64,000 nt of DNA. It comes from Phaeotremella fagi. Lineage: Eukaryota > Basidiomycota > Tremellomycetes > Tremellales > Phaeotremellaceae. A program made the translations under genes and the position numbers. The stretch spans positions 186,001 to 250,000 of the forward strand of contig BCHU01000003.1 in the NCBI GenBank assembly GCA_001599715.1, read 5' to 3'. The notes under the pieces are model-generated. The model made no database searches, was not told the origin of the DNA, and was given only the letters and a program-made list of their open reading frames with translations. Below are positions 53,465-63,469 of the stretch, in pieces. The stretch's first letter is position 1. Every line of letters begins with the position of its first letter.

Positions 53465-54478
53465 TTACAACGCCTCTGTCATTTCATGAACGGTACCGTT
53501 AGAAGCCTCATATCTCCACGAGGTATCATACTTATTGCTTTCTTGAACAGTCTTACTCAGACGAACTAGCCGCTTCTTGAACTGTTCATTGTTGCCGTAC
53601 CAATCTTCCAACAATCTGTCCAACTCCTCCCCTTCCAACCCTTCCATTTCCGGTAGCATATTTATCGTGATTCTCGATATCTCCGTTTGATCAGGTGCAG
53701 CTCTACCAATTATCTTCTTCAAACTGTCGATATCGATTGATCGACGACTAACAGCTCTCGTATAATAATTCTCAGTGATAGTGATTTTGTAGGGACCTCC
53801 GATTTGGATATCAGCAGTCTCAACCTCTGTATGTTGCTTGACATCACCGAGTAAGTTGACCAAGTCACCGACCTCCTCCCTAGTCTCCCGTACGATAATT
53901 TCGGATGGCTCTTCCAAGCGTTCCCCGTTTACGTCGAACAGAATATTTGCGCTACCCCCAAATCCATCCAATTTACCGTTTCGTTTAACTTCACCTGCAA
54001 AAAGGAAAGTGGCGTTCTCGATTTCTTCTTCAGTTCCAGCTTTTGGAAATGATAACAGATCCTCAACACTTATTATCTCCCCCTTTCTTCCTTTCAATTC
54101 TTTGACATAAGAGGATGGAAGATCAACACTTGCAGTGATACATACATGAGCTGCGTTTTTTCTACCATTAAGGGTTGGCGGCATCTCGGATTCTTGAGGT
54201 ACGATGATTCTTGTGTTTGACCACCCGGTTGGTTCCCCTTTTTCGTCCGTGACTGAACTACCATATGCGATGTGACGGAAGGTTGAAGGTATTTTCCAGC
54301 GGTCGGTGATACCTATAGAAATGTTGGTCTTGGGAAGAAGTTGGAAGAAAAGCTCTCGGCGTTCGTCGGGGACTGAGGTTGCATGGATATAGCTTACCCC
54401 ATGTTTGTTTGGTTCTGTCGAGGTCAGAGAAGGGGGATCTCCTTTCCACCAGTCTACAGTTTGTGTTGAGGTATCCAT
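53465..54478 (-). CDS. tandem family C copy 2, Nudix-like
   Basis: Single exon, 337 residues. Start MDTSTQTVDWWKGDPPSLTS. Closest in layout to copy 1: HVCITASVDLPSSYVKELKG, DGFGGSANILFDVNGERLEE followed by IIVRETREEVGDLVNLLG, GGPYKITITENYYTRAVSRR and LLEDWYGNNEQ. The E-x7-RETREEVGD box is a full match to the Nudix core except Thr at the usually hydrophobic third position. A strand-like ATFLFAGEVKRNGK before FGG matches the beta-strand that precedes the box in Nudix folds. Soluble, no signal or membrane segment. Confidence 0.75.
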   Translation of the reverse strand: MDTSTQTVDWWKGDPPSLTSTEPNKHGVSYIHATSVPDERRELFFQLLPKTNISIGITDRWKIPSTFRHIAYGSSVTDEKGEPTGWSNTRIIVPQESEMPPTLNGRKNAAHVCITASVDLPSSYVKELKGRKGEIISVEDLLSFPKAGTEEEIENATFLFAGEVKRNGKLDGFGGSANILFDVNGERLEEPSEIIVRETREEVGDLVNLLGDVKQHTEVETADIQIGGPYKITITENYYTRAVSRRSIDIDSLKKIIGRAAPDQTEISRITINMLPEMEGLEGEELDRLLEDWYGNNEQFKKRLVRLSKTVQESNKYDTSWRYEASNGTVHEMTEAL

Positions 54479-54751
54479 TATGTTTATGACTTATCGTTGA
54501 ATTTGATTTAGTATGCAGGTAAATTCTCTCCCAAAGTCGTTATATATATACAGTACTTCCAAATGCTGAAGGGAACAAAATCCAGTCTCCACAATACGTC
54601 AGTCTTCACCACTTTACAGTAACGATCCTTTCACCGACATTTGAAAATCGCCTATCATCTTAAACTACTAATGTGTCAGGCATCTGAAACTAGATGCATT
54701 CGCGGATACAAATCATGATACAGTATCATAGTAGACGTCTGATGACTTTTT

Positions 54752-55759
54752 TTACACCCCGTCATATCTCCATTCCTCAGGATACCCAGAACTCTTATAC
54801 ACCGCCTTACTCATTCTCATTAATCCTTTCATTGAGTCAGCGCTACAATCACTGAACCAATCAGTGAGTTTAGATTCCAACTCGGTATTATTGAGACCCT
54901 CTTCTAACTCTGGAAGCAATATCATGCTGTAACGTTCGACTTTCTCACTGTCTGTCTTGGAGCGGGTCAGAATATCTCGTAGACTGTCAAGATCAATAGA
55001 GCGACGACTGACTGCCTTGGTGTATGTATCGTTGACGACAACCTTATATTCCCCACCAAGGTTGACATCGGTCGGCTTGATTTGAGTGACCTGCTTAACT
55101 TCACCAAGTAACTCAATAAGTTGTCCGCCTTTCTCGAAGCCCTTGCGCAGGATGATTTCGGTAGCATTCTCTAACCGATTGTTGTCGATAAGGATCCCAT
55201 TACCACCAAAATTGTTGAGTTTCCCCCATTTCACACTTGTGGCATTGTCCACCAGGTTAATGGCAAAGAGGAAAGACGCCGTCTTTTTGGGTTCTTGTTG
55301 ATTGAAGCTATCTTCACATGTTTTGGTGAGGAATTCGGTGAAATCCATGGGCGTTCCTTTCTTGGTTTGGAAGTCTTCCAGAACTGAAGAAGACAAATCG
55401 ACATTGACAGTGATGCTGATATGGGCCGCACTTTTGGTTCCATCCAGTGTGTGTGGAATGTGAGAGTTGAGAGTGACAACAGCCTTTGAGTTCGAGAAAC
55501 CAGCAAAATTACCTGACTCGTCTGTGATATCCTCGCCAATGGCGACTTGGCGATGACTGCTTGGTATTTTCCAATGATTTTTTATAAGGAAGCATATTCT
55601 ATCATTGTCTACTTGAGATTTCTCTGTGAGCTCAAAAAACTTGTCTTCTTCTTCGTCTGAGACTGAAGTGGCGATCAGCATTCGTTGACTTAACCTGTTG
55701 GGTTTCGAAAAAACAGGAGCAGGTGATTTTCCTGTCCACCATTCAGTTGAAATGGACAT
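54752..55759 (-). CDS. tandem family C copy 3, degenerate Nudix-like box
   Basis: Single exon, 335 residues, start MSISTEWWTGKSPAPVFSKP. Overall layout is kept (HISITVNVDLSSSVLEDFQT, NNFGGNGILIDNNRLENATE, GGEYKVVVNDTYTKAVSRRS, LLPELEEGLNN). At the box, however, RETREEGGEI is replaced by RKGFEKGGQL, losing the first Glu after Arg and one of the EE pair, both of which bind metal or support catalysis in Nudix enzymes. The upstream E of E-x7-R is retained. The frame is open from end to end, so this copy is a good candidate for a non-catalytic paralog and not a dead gene. Confidence 0.7.
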   Translation of the reverse strand: MSISTEWWTGKSPAPVFSKPNRLSQRMLIATSVSDEEEDKFFELTEKSQVDNDRICFLIKNHWKIPSSHRQVAIGEDITDESGNFAGFSNSKAVVTLNSHIPHTLDGTKSAAHISITVNVDLSSSVLEDFQTKKGTPMDFTEFLTKTCEDSFNQQEPKKTASFLFAINLVDNATSVKWGKLNNFGGNGILIDNNRLENATEIILRKGFEKGGQLIELLGEVKQVTQIKPTDVNLGGEYKVVVNDTYTKAVSRRSIDLDSLRDILTRSKTDSEKVERYSMILLPELEEGLNNTELESKLTDWFSDCSADSMKGLMRMSKAVYKSSGYPEEWRYDGV

Positions 55760-56097
55760 GTTTAGGTCTTTTTGTGTGTTAAAGCAGTCTTCTAAGGTTA
55801 CTGAATATTTAAGACCTATTTGTCAAAAAGAGAAGAAGAAACAAAGTCTCAATCACGTTTCTATCAAGAAGGAAGGGGGAAGCGGGATTCCAAATTGCCT
55901 TCTGACTGGCTTCACAGATTTGCCTTCTTTAATCTAAGAAAAAGGATGCGCTGATTATTCCCGATGGTTTTGTCTTTGCCTCCTTGAGATTAATCTTTGA
56001 ACATGACTGAAAGGGGGATCTGAGTGACTGATCAAGTGAATTTCCTTGACTTTCTCACTCAAATCAAAAACAAATTTCATAAGAACTAAACAACTGA
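55760..56097. other. intergenic region between C3 and C4
   Basis: 338 bp, AT-rich, no ORF supported and no repeat seen. Confidence 0.45.
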
Positions 56098-57141
56098 TCA
56101 AACGACACCTGTCTTTCTTAATTCGTTCTGGTAATTAATTATATATTCCTTAGCCTCCCAAACATCTTGGTAGTCTCTAGACTCGATAAGTGTTCTGTTG
56201 ATCTCCTTTAATCTGCTTGCTGTGGTTGAGTTGCATCCATTATACCAGTCCTCGAGCACTTCTTCAGTATTCATACCAACCTCGACTTCAGGAAGTAACA
56301 CCATAGAGTATTCACCAATCTCTTCACCATCCGGCTTCTCAACGGAATTGAGTACTCGATTTAAACTTTCTGAATCGATTGTTCGATAACTGACCCCCAT
56401 TGAGTAATCACATTCAGCAGTAATCTTGTACCCACCTCCGATTTCTATTTCCTCAGGGAATTTCCAGGATTTATGCTTGATACTACCAAGAAGGTTGAGT
56501 AACTCGCCACCTTCTTCTGCTGTTTCACGAATGATGATTTCTGGAAAGTTTTCCCAAAGCCCGCTTGTCGAAAAATCCCCACTCCCTCCAAAGGGGTTTA
56601 TAGTTCCAGCCCACGCTGGATCAGTAGTTGGGGCGGTACCAGGAATTGAGCCAATCAAAAGATTAACAGGTTCGAGGTCTTCGGTGATTACGTGACTCTG
56701 ACTGAGTTGTAAAAATTTGGGAAAATCCATTGGGGATCCTTTGTTGTATTTCAGCTCTTCGACTACTGAACTTGGAAGACGAGTGCTGGCCGTCATAAAG
56801 ATATGAGCACCCGTCATTCTACCGTTAAGAAGATGTGGAACCTGGGATTTATTGGTGACGATAACTTTCGAGTCGTCATCCCAACCAACAGACTTGCCAG
56901 ATTCATCGATGACTGAACTACCCAAACCGACTTCTCGAGACCCATCCGGGATACCCCAACTACTATGAATCACTAGATTCAGTTTATCTTTCTCAACCTC
57001 GATTCGACTCATTGATTGGTAAAAAAGATCCTTCTGGTCGAAGGATAAAGAGAGGGCGTTCACCAATCTTCCCCCAAACCTGTTTGCTGAAGTGATGGTT
57101 GGTTCTGGAGATGGACCTTGCCACCACTTTGTGAGACTCAT
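56098..57141 (-). CDS. tandem family C copy 4, Nudix-like
   Basis: Single exon, 347 residues, start MSLTKWWQGPSPEPTITSAN. Most divergent of the four. Box region: INPFGGSGDFSTSGLWENFP, then EIIIRETAEEGGELLNLLG, which keeps E-x7-RET-x-EE-x-G. Other family segments: GAHIFMTASTRLPSSVVEEL, GGGYKITAECDYSMGVSYRT, LLPEVEVG and VLEDWYNGCNS. A longer linker before FGG (GSIPGTAPTTDPAWAGT) accounts for part of the extra length. The C-terminal tail (NYQNELRKTGVV) differs from the others. No known full-length family is recognised. Confidence 0.7.
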   Translation of the reverse strand: MSLTKWWQGPSPEPTITSANRFGGRLVNALSLSFDQKDLFYQSMSRIEVEKDKLNLVIHSSWGIPDGSREVGLGSSVIDESGKSVGWDDDSKVIVTNKSQVPHLLNGRMTGAHIFMTASTRLPSSVVEELKYNKGSPMDFPKFLQLSQSHVITEDLEPVNLLIGSIPGTAPTTDPAWAGTINPFGGSGDFSTSGLWENFPEIIIRETAEEGGELLNLLGSIKHKSWKFPEEIEIGGGYKITAECDYSMGVSYRTIDSESLNRVLNSVEKPDGEEIGEYSMVLLPEVEVGMNTEEVLEDWYNGCNSTTASRLKEINRTLIESRDYQDVWEAKEYIINYQNELRKTGVV

Positions 57142-57509
57142 TTGTTTCTGGTTTACTGATGTATTTTTGATGACAAAGAAGAGATATCGTACTGTAATCA
57201 GTTGATAATTCGATTGTTAATTGTAAGTAGACAACAGTGGGAAAACTTGTCAATCAGAGTAAATTCATTTTTCTAACGCAGCACAAGTCTCCTTTGTGCC
57301 ACTCAGCACAATTTGGTATCCGGGACAGAAAGGATCGCTTGCAGTACTTTCCCTTTGTTCAGTCAATTTACCGATGCATCCATGTCTCATCCTTTCTGCT
57401 GAGACCACTAACGTCTAAGAGTACCGGTCAAGAATTGGTTATATTTGACAACAGTCATTTTACAGATACTGTAGGTCGTAAATCAAAAGAGACAATCGTT
57501 TTCCAACTT
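57142..57509. other. intergenic region between phospholipase and C4
   Basis: 368 bp. A short ORF at 57237-57542 overlaps the phospholipase last exon and is rejected. No repeat seen. Confidence 0.45.
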
Positions 57510-60033
57510 TTACGAAAGCCTGCCAACTTGCTCTGCCAGTAGTCGAATACCCTTTTTCTTCAGATACACCTCCCTCACAGCTTCTCGTATAGCATCCAAA
57601 GCCTCCCTCTGCTCCAATCAGCAAGATCCAAGCAACCAAACTCACAGTATTAGCATTCGAGGTATTTCGAATAGTCTCAACTTGCTCCTTGGTCCAAGTC
57701 AAGTTATAACTAGAAGAGAAAGCAGCTGTACTAGGATCATAATCCGGTTGAACCTTATTAGGTATAAGTGGTAAATAAACCAGCTTAGTCTCTTGACTGG
57801 CAAGAGGAACGTTCTTGTCGTTATACAATATCCCATTCTCTTTGATTTTGTAATCGTCAAGTTCCCATTTTTCGAGTTTGTTCTCTTCTTTACGTGTTTG
57901 CCATTTTTGGAATAACTCTTGACCTTCTGGTTTGGCATCTAGGAGCTGGGCATATCTGCCGGCGAATCTTTCACTTATTTCTTTGGCTGTCGTGGGTTTC
58001 GTTGGGTCAACTGTTGATAGTGGAGGTAATGGATTTCGAGGTTGGATATTGAGACCTCGTTGTTGTCCGCCTTCTTGAATTCTTTGAATGGCAGAACCTT
58101 TCTGAACGTCTCTGAGTAGAGATCAGTAGATAGATAGTACTGGGACGCACGATGAATAATCTCCTAGCAAGACTACATCAACGGCTCGATGAGGTCGGAA
58201 GAAGATGTCTAAAAGAGTTTTAATAGTGAGATGGTTCAGCACATACGTGTTGGTAAATTGTTACCCATTCCAGCATCCACGAGATGTACTCGAGGGGAAT
58301 TCTTGAAATCAGCATTCAGAACCATTTGATACCAACCTCAAAACCCTACTTGAATTAGCATTTAAAAAAATCTGGTTTACTCACCTGACCACGACCAGGG
58401 ACTTTTTCTGCACCAAAGAATGGATTAGGTTCATTCATAGCGTGAACAGGATCTTAGGATCGGTAAATAACAATCCGCATATAAGACTCACGATGATTAA
58501 CAAGTTTGGCAGCTGATTTCGGATGTTTCTTCGACCAAGATGTCGCCCATGATTTGATCTAAGTAATATCATTCAGCCCAGCTTCACCAATGAAAGTCAA
58601 ACAACCAACCGCATTCCCGAAAGAACCTTGTGGTAAATTTCTAGCTAAAGTATCGATCCAAGCAGAAAGTGGACCTGCGGGTGCACTAGTACATAAAGCC
58701 AACAACAACGATAAAGATCTTTCAGGGATCCGTTGATCAGGATCAGATTTTCCTTTGTTGAAAACTCGACCGAACGCCCAAGTGGGTATCCAACCTTCCA
58801 ATTCGTCACAACCAAATTCGAAAGGTGTTATCTCGAACCATTGCCACCACGCGTCGGCTCTGTCATGTTCTTTACTTGCCTTTTTCGTCTCTTAGTTCGT
58901 TTTCGTGTTTGGAACTTACTTGATCGATATCGTCGAATGGATCGGTATCGCTCTTCCAATCTCTCCATGGTCTTTCGTGTCGACAGGCGGTGAAGATTGG
59001 GAGTGGTTGGAGTCCACGATCTAGACTTGAGGTTTTGGTGACTGATGTCCATCGGAACCATGAAGGATCAAGATGTGTTCTGGTATGAGAAGACTAAATG
59101 GTTATTAGTGATCAGGTAGTCGATGTTATCACCATAACACACCGATTGACTCTCAGAAATGTCTGTCAACTCAGAATGAGAACCACTAGTCAAAGGATCG
59201 GCTCTACTTAGTAAAAGATGAGTAGTCGTTAGGGTACCATACAAATCCAGTGGTGTCCATTCAACCGAACCGATCTTGATTTTCTGGACGATAGGACCAA
59301 GTTGGAAATAAACGCCTCTGGGTGATCTAGCAACTGTCCTGATAGCTTTAGTGGAAAGTGGATGATGTTCGGAATTTTCACCGAATTGTTGTAAAGTCTT
59401 TGCAGCTGAGCCTTTACCGATAGTATAGAGAGCTGCGAGTGACCAACAACTTCCACTGACCCCTGAAGCGTAGGAGATAAGATCCCAGAGACCTTGACTT
59501 TGATCTTGTAAGGTCTCTATTAGGGCTAGATAGCCTAGACAAGCTCTGTAACCTCCTCCACTACCTCCTAATGCACAGATTGGGATGTCGTCCGGATGAA
59601 CGATCTCATCGGCTGGTAAATTTAGAAAACGATGTAAAGCCTTTGATTCTATGATGAAATGTTTTCTGGCCTCTAGATATGCCGTCTCTTCAGAGCTGAG
59701 ATCATTGTTTCGACGTAATTCAGCATCTTGTTCGATCTCAGGATGTAAAGTAGCATTCATGAGATCTTCTTTCACCTATCCAGAGATTAGTCGTAGATTT
59801 TACTGACAGGATAGAAACTGTACCTCATGATAAACATCTATCACGTCGTGAACTCGTGAAACGCTGTTATGGACTTTATCGACCAAAGCCGAAGCAGCGT
59901 TCTTCAAACGGTGCCCGAAACCATCTTTCTTTTCAGGTTGTTCCTGCTCGTCATTGGAATGCCATATTTCCTTGATGTGAGTGATGTTTTCTTCCTCTTC
60001 CACCAAACCTGTTATGTGATGATCAGAAGACAT
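57510..60033 (-). CDS. cytosolic phospholipase A2-type lipase
   Basis: Patatin/cPLA2-like lysophospholipase family, roughly 700 residues in about nine exons. Start MSSDHHITGLVEEEENIT (ATG 60031-60033). Oxyanion-hole loop ICALGGSGGGYRACLGYLAL, nucleophile motif LISYASGVSGSCWSLAALY (Ser in GVSGS), and the catalytic-Asp segment VHLVDAGMGNNLPTHVFF. Between these come ADAWWQWFEITPFEFGCDEL, typical of the family. The last intron (GTGAGTTT to GCAG) leaves an ending REALDAIREAVREVYLKKKG...VGRLS with TAA 57510-57512. It has no signal peptide, unlike secreted fungal PLB, so it is probably cytosolic or peripherally membrane bound. Confidence 0.85.
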
Positions 60034-60652
60034 TTTGGTCAGTTAATTGTAAAGATACACAAGCGTTCTCATGAGATTGTAGCTTTAATTCAAGGACTTG
60101 GATGAAACAATAATAAAACGCACGTGCCTGCCTGTTCTGAGGGAGCCTAAGAATAGGTCAAAACGATTGAAATATTTTGTACTTCATCAATGACAACACC
60201 AATAAAGACGTTACAGTCATCTTTCTCATGACAACGTCGCCAGTGTTCAAAAGGTATCCATCCGCCTTCGAAAAAAAACGTAGTAATCGAGACCTCCAAT
60301 TGGTAGTGTGGCACCCAAGGTAAAGAACGTTGCAAGTCTTCTTTCATAACATGAAACTGCCTTCCTCAGCGATCGGACGACGAACAAGGGAAAAATCACT
60401 GTCCTCTGCTAAAGTAACCAGTATGTAGGTTGCTTGATTAAAGAAGACCGCCAGGATTCAATCCGAATCGGTGAAAGACTCAATGGAGATTGCCAAGAGA
60501 AAAATTACACAACATATCATTCTATCGTCGGCTGATGAAAAACCAAATTGATGTTTTGCATAGATTCAAGATGCGATAGAAAATTACCCCATTCTTGCTC
60601 TTTCATCTTATTTTGGTATTTGATATTTACGATTTATAGCATTCACAATTAG
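60034..60652. other. divergent intergenic region, doubtful small ORF
   Basis: 619 bp between divergent starts. A 66-residue minus-strand ORF at 60147-60347 (MKEDLQRSLPWVPHYQLEVS, then a GGWIPFEHWRRCHEKDD segment) looks somewhat protein-like but has no partner exon or recognisable family. The rest is AT-rich. Confidence 0.4.
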
Positions 60653-61225
60653 ATGTCAACTTTTACGAAATTTTGTACCATCCAACGTCAAATTCGTTTG
60701 GCTAACGGTAATCCTACCACTGAAGAATGGTATGCTGTTTATTCGTCTGTTCTCAGTGAAGAAGAGAAAAACAGATTTGGCGGCGATCATCTCATCTTAT
60801 CGAATGAAACGACCGAAAAAGAGATTGAGTGAGTGACCTTGTCCTCTCAAGTCGTTTGATCATATCCGAATGCTAATGAAAATCATAGTGAGATGAAAGA
60901 CGTCATTGCAGGTTTAGTTATGAGTTACATTACAGGTGGAACCGAAGAAGAGAACAATCATCATCTAAAAACATTCGAGAACAAAGTCAAAGATATATTC
61001 GGAGATCGACTTCCGTCAACCAATGGCTATTCCTCTTCAGAGAAGGAAGAAGAAGATTTTCAGCCTAGCGATCCTATCCGATACGATTCTGGATTTTCCA
61101 TCGTCACTTCTATCGTTGAGGAGGATTGTGAAAGTGAGAACCAAGATTCAAGCTCATCGATTGATTCTTTCGAAGACTATGAGTTTGCAGGAGGACGAGG
61201 GCAAGCGGAGGGTGAATACGTTTGA
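60653..61225 (+). CDS. acidic hypothetical protein
   Basis: Two exons. ATG 60653-60655 (MSTFTKFCTIQRQIRLANGN); a GTGAGT donor after GAGATTGA and a CATAG acceptor near 60890 join to DEMKDVIAGLVMSYITGGTE. An ordered N-terminal half (EEWYAVYSSVLSEEEKNRFG) is followed by an acidic Ser-rich tail (EEDCESENQDSSSSIDSFED) and TGA at 61223-61225. About 170 residues. No family is recognised. Confidence 0.6.
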
Positions 61226-61396
61226 TAGTCCGACTTGGGAAGGGTTCAACTTAGTCGTCCAATTTTGTCTTTTGGTTCTGTACTTAATCGAGATGTTTAT
61301 GAAAGAATGTTTTGACGTGACACCTCTTTGCCTTGAAGGTAGATCCAATGACCAGGAAGATCAGCAGACAATATTGGTTCCATTTTTATCGATACA

Positions 61397-62024
61397 TTAT
61401 GTCTTATTACCACGATTGACTCCCCCAAACAATTCCTCTACCTCATCCTTTTTTGAAGTAGATTGATTTTCCACGGACTGAGCTTCAGCTTCCAATTGCT
61501 CCGACCTAAAAAGAGAGAAGGATAGTATATTAGCAACAAAACAAATATCAAGACGGGAAATTCAACGAACGATTTCCAAACATCCTTAGTAGCATGCATA
61601 ACCTCATACAACTGACCCAATTGTTCTGGACTGAATTTATCCAAAATTTCAGTATCCAATTTACGACCCTTAAAATTGATAGTCTTGTCTGGAGACGAAT
61701 CGATCGTCGATTCAATCTCGTCTAAATAGATTTTCCATTGTGATAAAAATGCAATTATGTGCAATGGATTTTCCGTTTTTCTTGTCAGTCGAAATTCCGT
61801 TTTTACGTATGAATCTCCTAGGAAACGCATTTCTAGTGGTAGGTTTCGATGGGATCTTAGGAGTCTACGGTAGAGACTGGTTATGTGGATTAGAAAGTGG
61901 TGCTATATACGAGGTGTTGGACGTACGGTATTGGAGGTATCAGTTGAGCTGAAGCTTGGGATAATGATAGTGGAAGTGGTGGTGAGGGTATTGATGTTGC
62001 TAGACGTATAAGTGATTGACGCAT
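61397..62024 (-). CDS. SDH7: succinate dehydrogenase assembly factor 3 (ACN9)
   Basis: Mitochondrial LYR-motif protein that protects and helps mature the iron-sulfur subunit Sdh2 of complex II. Start taken at [20 protein letters not shown] (ATG 62022-62024), a presequence-like N-terminus, though the frame is open further upstream to 62159. A GTACGT/CCAG intron joins IPP to [20 protein letters not shown] with the LYR motif, then [36 protein letters not shown] last intron leaves a charged tail ([20 protein letters not shown]) ending in TAA 61397-61399. LYR, EMR-LGD-YVK-EF and F-QWK-YLD are diagnostic of the ACN9 family. Confidence 0.9.
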
Positions 62025-62238
62025 TGTAAGTGGAGATGTAGATGTCGATGTAGAAGTAGCTGGTTTTGGTGCAGCTTCGATGACAGAAATCGATGGTTCA
62101 GTCTTACATTCCCACGGTTGAACCAGCCAATTCCTGGTACTCGCGTTAGACGTGGACAACCTCGAATCAATATAGATATCTCTTTTGCAGTACTATATTA
62201 TACAATTTCATTCAAAAGACAAAGGGGTCAACACAGCA

Positions 62239-63253
62239 ATGGTAAGCATACAAAGAGACTCACCCACTCAAGAAACACAACTAACAACCCCCCAGTCCAA
62301 CCTCTCTTTATACACAGTAACAGCCCTCCTAATCCTCGACGCAGAAGGTCAAAGAGTCCTCGCAAAATATTACGCACCACCCCATCAAACTGCACCTGGA
62401 ACTGGAATCGTTTCTGAATTAGGTGCTGGGCCTGGTGCACCTGGTGCCGGTGGTTTGACGACACTTAAAGAACAGAAGGCTTTTGAAAAGAGTGTTTTTG
62501 AGAAAACGCGTCGGGGTGGTGGTGAGTTTTGGTTTGTTTTGGGGTTTGGTTTTGGTGTCTTGCTGGATCGTTGAGGGGTGTCTTTGGCATTTTCGGTATG
62601 GAGAATATGGAGGAAGTGGACATGGATTGAGAGGAAACACAATGGGCTTGTCAGCATTAGTTGAATAATGGGTTCCACACCATGTTACGAATCTCTCTAC
62701 TACCTTGAACAGCTGTCCAAACCTCCTGATCAATACGTATCCAAACAGTTTATCTAACTCATCTCTCAGGCGAAATCCATCCTCTACCTCCTCATCTGAT
62801 CCTATCAAGAACATCGACCGATCTCCATTTCTACATTGTCGGCCCCCTCAACACCTCAAATGAATTAATGCTTCAATCAACCCTAGTCGCATTCCACGAC
62901 GCCGTCAGTTTGTTACTCAGAGGACAGATTGAGAAAAGGAACGTTCTTGAAGGACTGGATTTGGTTTTATTAGCTGCTGATGAAACCGTTGATGATGGGT
63001 AGGTGATCTTCGATTGATGTGGATGGTGTTCTAACTAACGATACGTAGAATTATCTTAGAAACTGATGCAGCGGCTATTGCTGCTAGAGTCTCGAGACCT
63101 AAAGCTGATACTACGGACATCGTTATTAACGAACAAACAATCATGTCAGCTTGTGAGTAATCACATTCAAGTACTGTCGATGTTAAATACTAAATTCCAT
63201 TCTTAGATTCAACATTAAAGGAAAGGGTCTCACAAAGAATTGGTCAACTGTAG
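62239..63253 (+). CDS. RET3: coatomer subunit zeta
   Basis: Zeta subunit of the COPI vesicle coat (retrograde Golgi-to-ER traffic). ATG 62239 ([14 protein letters not shown]), then [29 protein letters not shown], a Gly/Ala/Pro-rich insertion and [19 protein letters not shown] ~250-nt intron (donor near 62521, acceptor CTCAG near 62770) joins [80 protein letters not shown] and ending [26 protein letters not shown] and DETVDDGIILE are zeta-COP hallmarks. The Gly/Pro loop near residues 50-75 is longer than usual. Four exons. Confidence 0.9.
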
Positions 63254-63469
63254 AAATGTTATGTCAAATATCGCTTGATGGATCTTATGCTTACGCTTCA
63301 TTTTGCTCTGTTTTTTGTTGAAGAGCAATCTCTCAGAATGAATGGGCGTACGTCCTGCATCGCCAAGTAATCACCATCTATAATTCTATAAGATTCGCAA
63401 GCACTAACTACTAATACAATAAAGATTCAAGTCGCAGATCAACAACATGATAAATTAGAAAACTCGATT

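Noticed and set aside
53053..53489. Plus-strand ORFs between C1 and C2
   Set aside because: No similarity to the paralogs or to any family, and they overlap the 3' end of C2.
57237..57542. 101-aa plus-strand ORF
   Set aside because: Antisense to the last exon of the phospholipase gene, which has clear splice signals and a family-like ending.
60147..60347. 66-aa minus-strand ORF as an independent gene
   Set aside because: Protein-like composition but no recognised family, exon partner or promoter signal; kept only as a note in the intergenic entry.
61023..61466. 147-aa ORF in another frame of the acidic gene
   Set aside because: Shadow frame of the two-exon gene at 60653-61225, which has matching splice sites and a better start.
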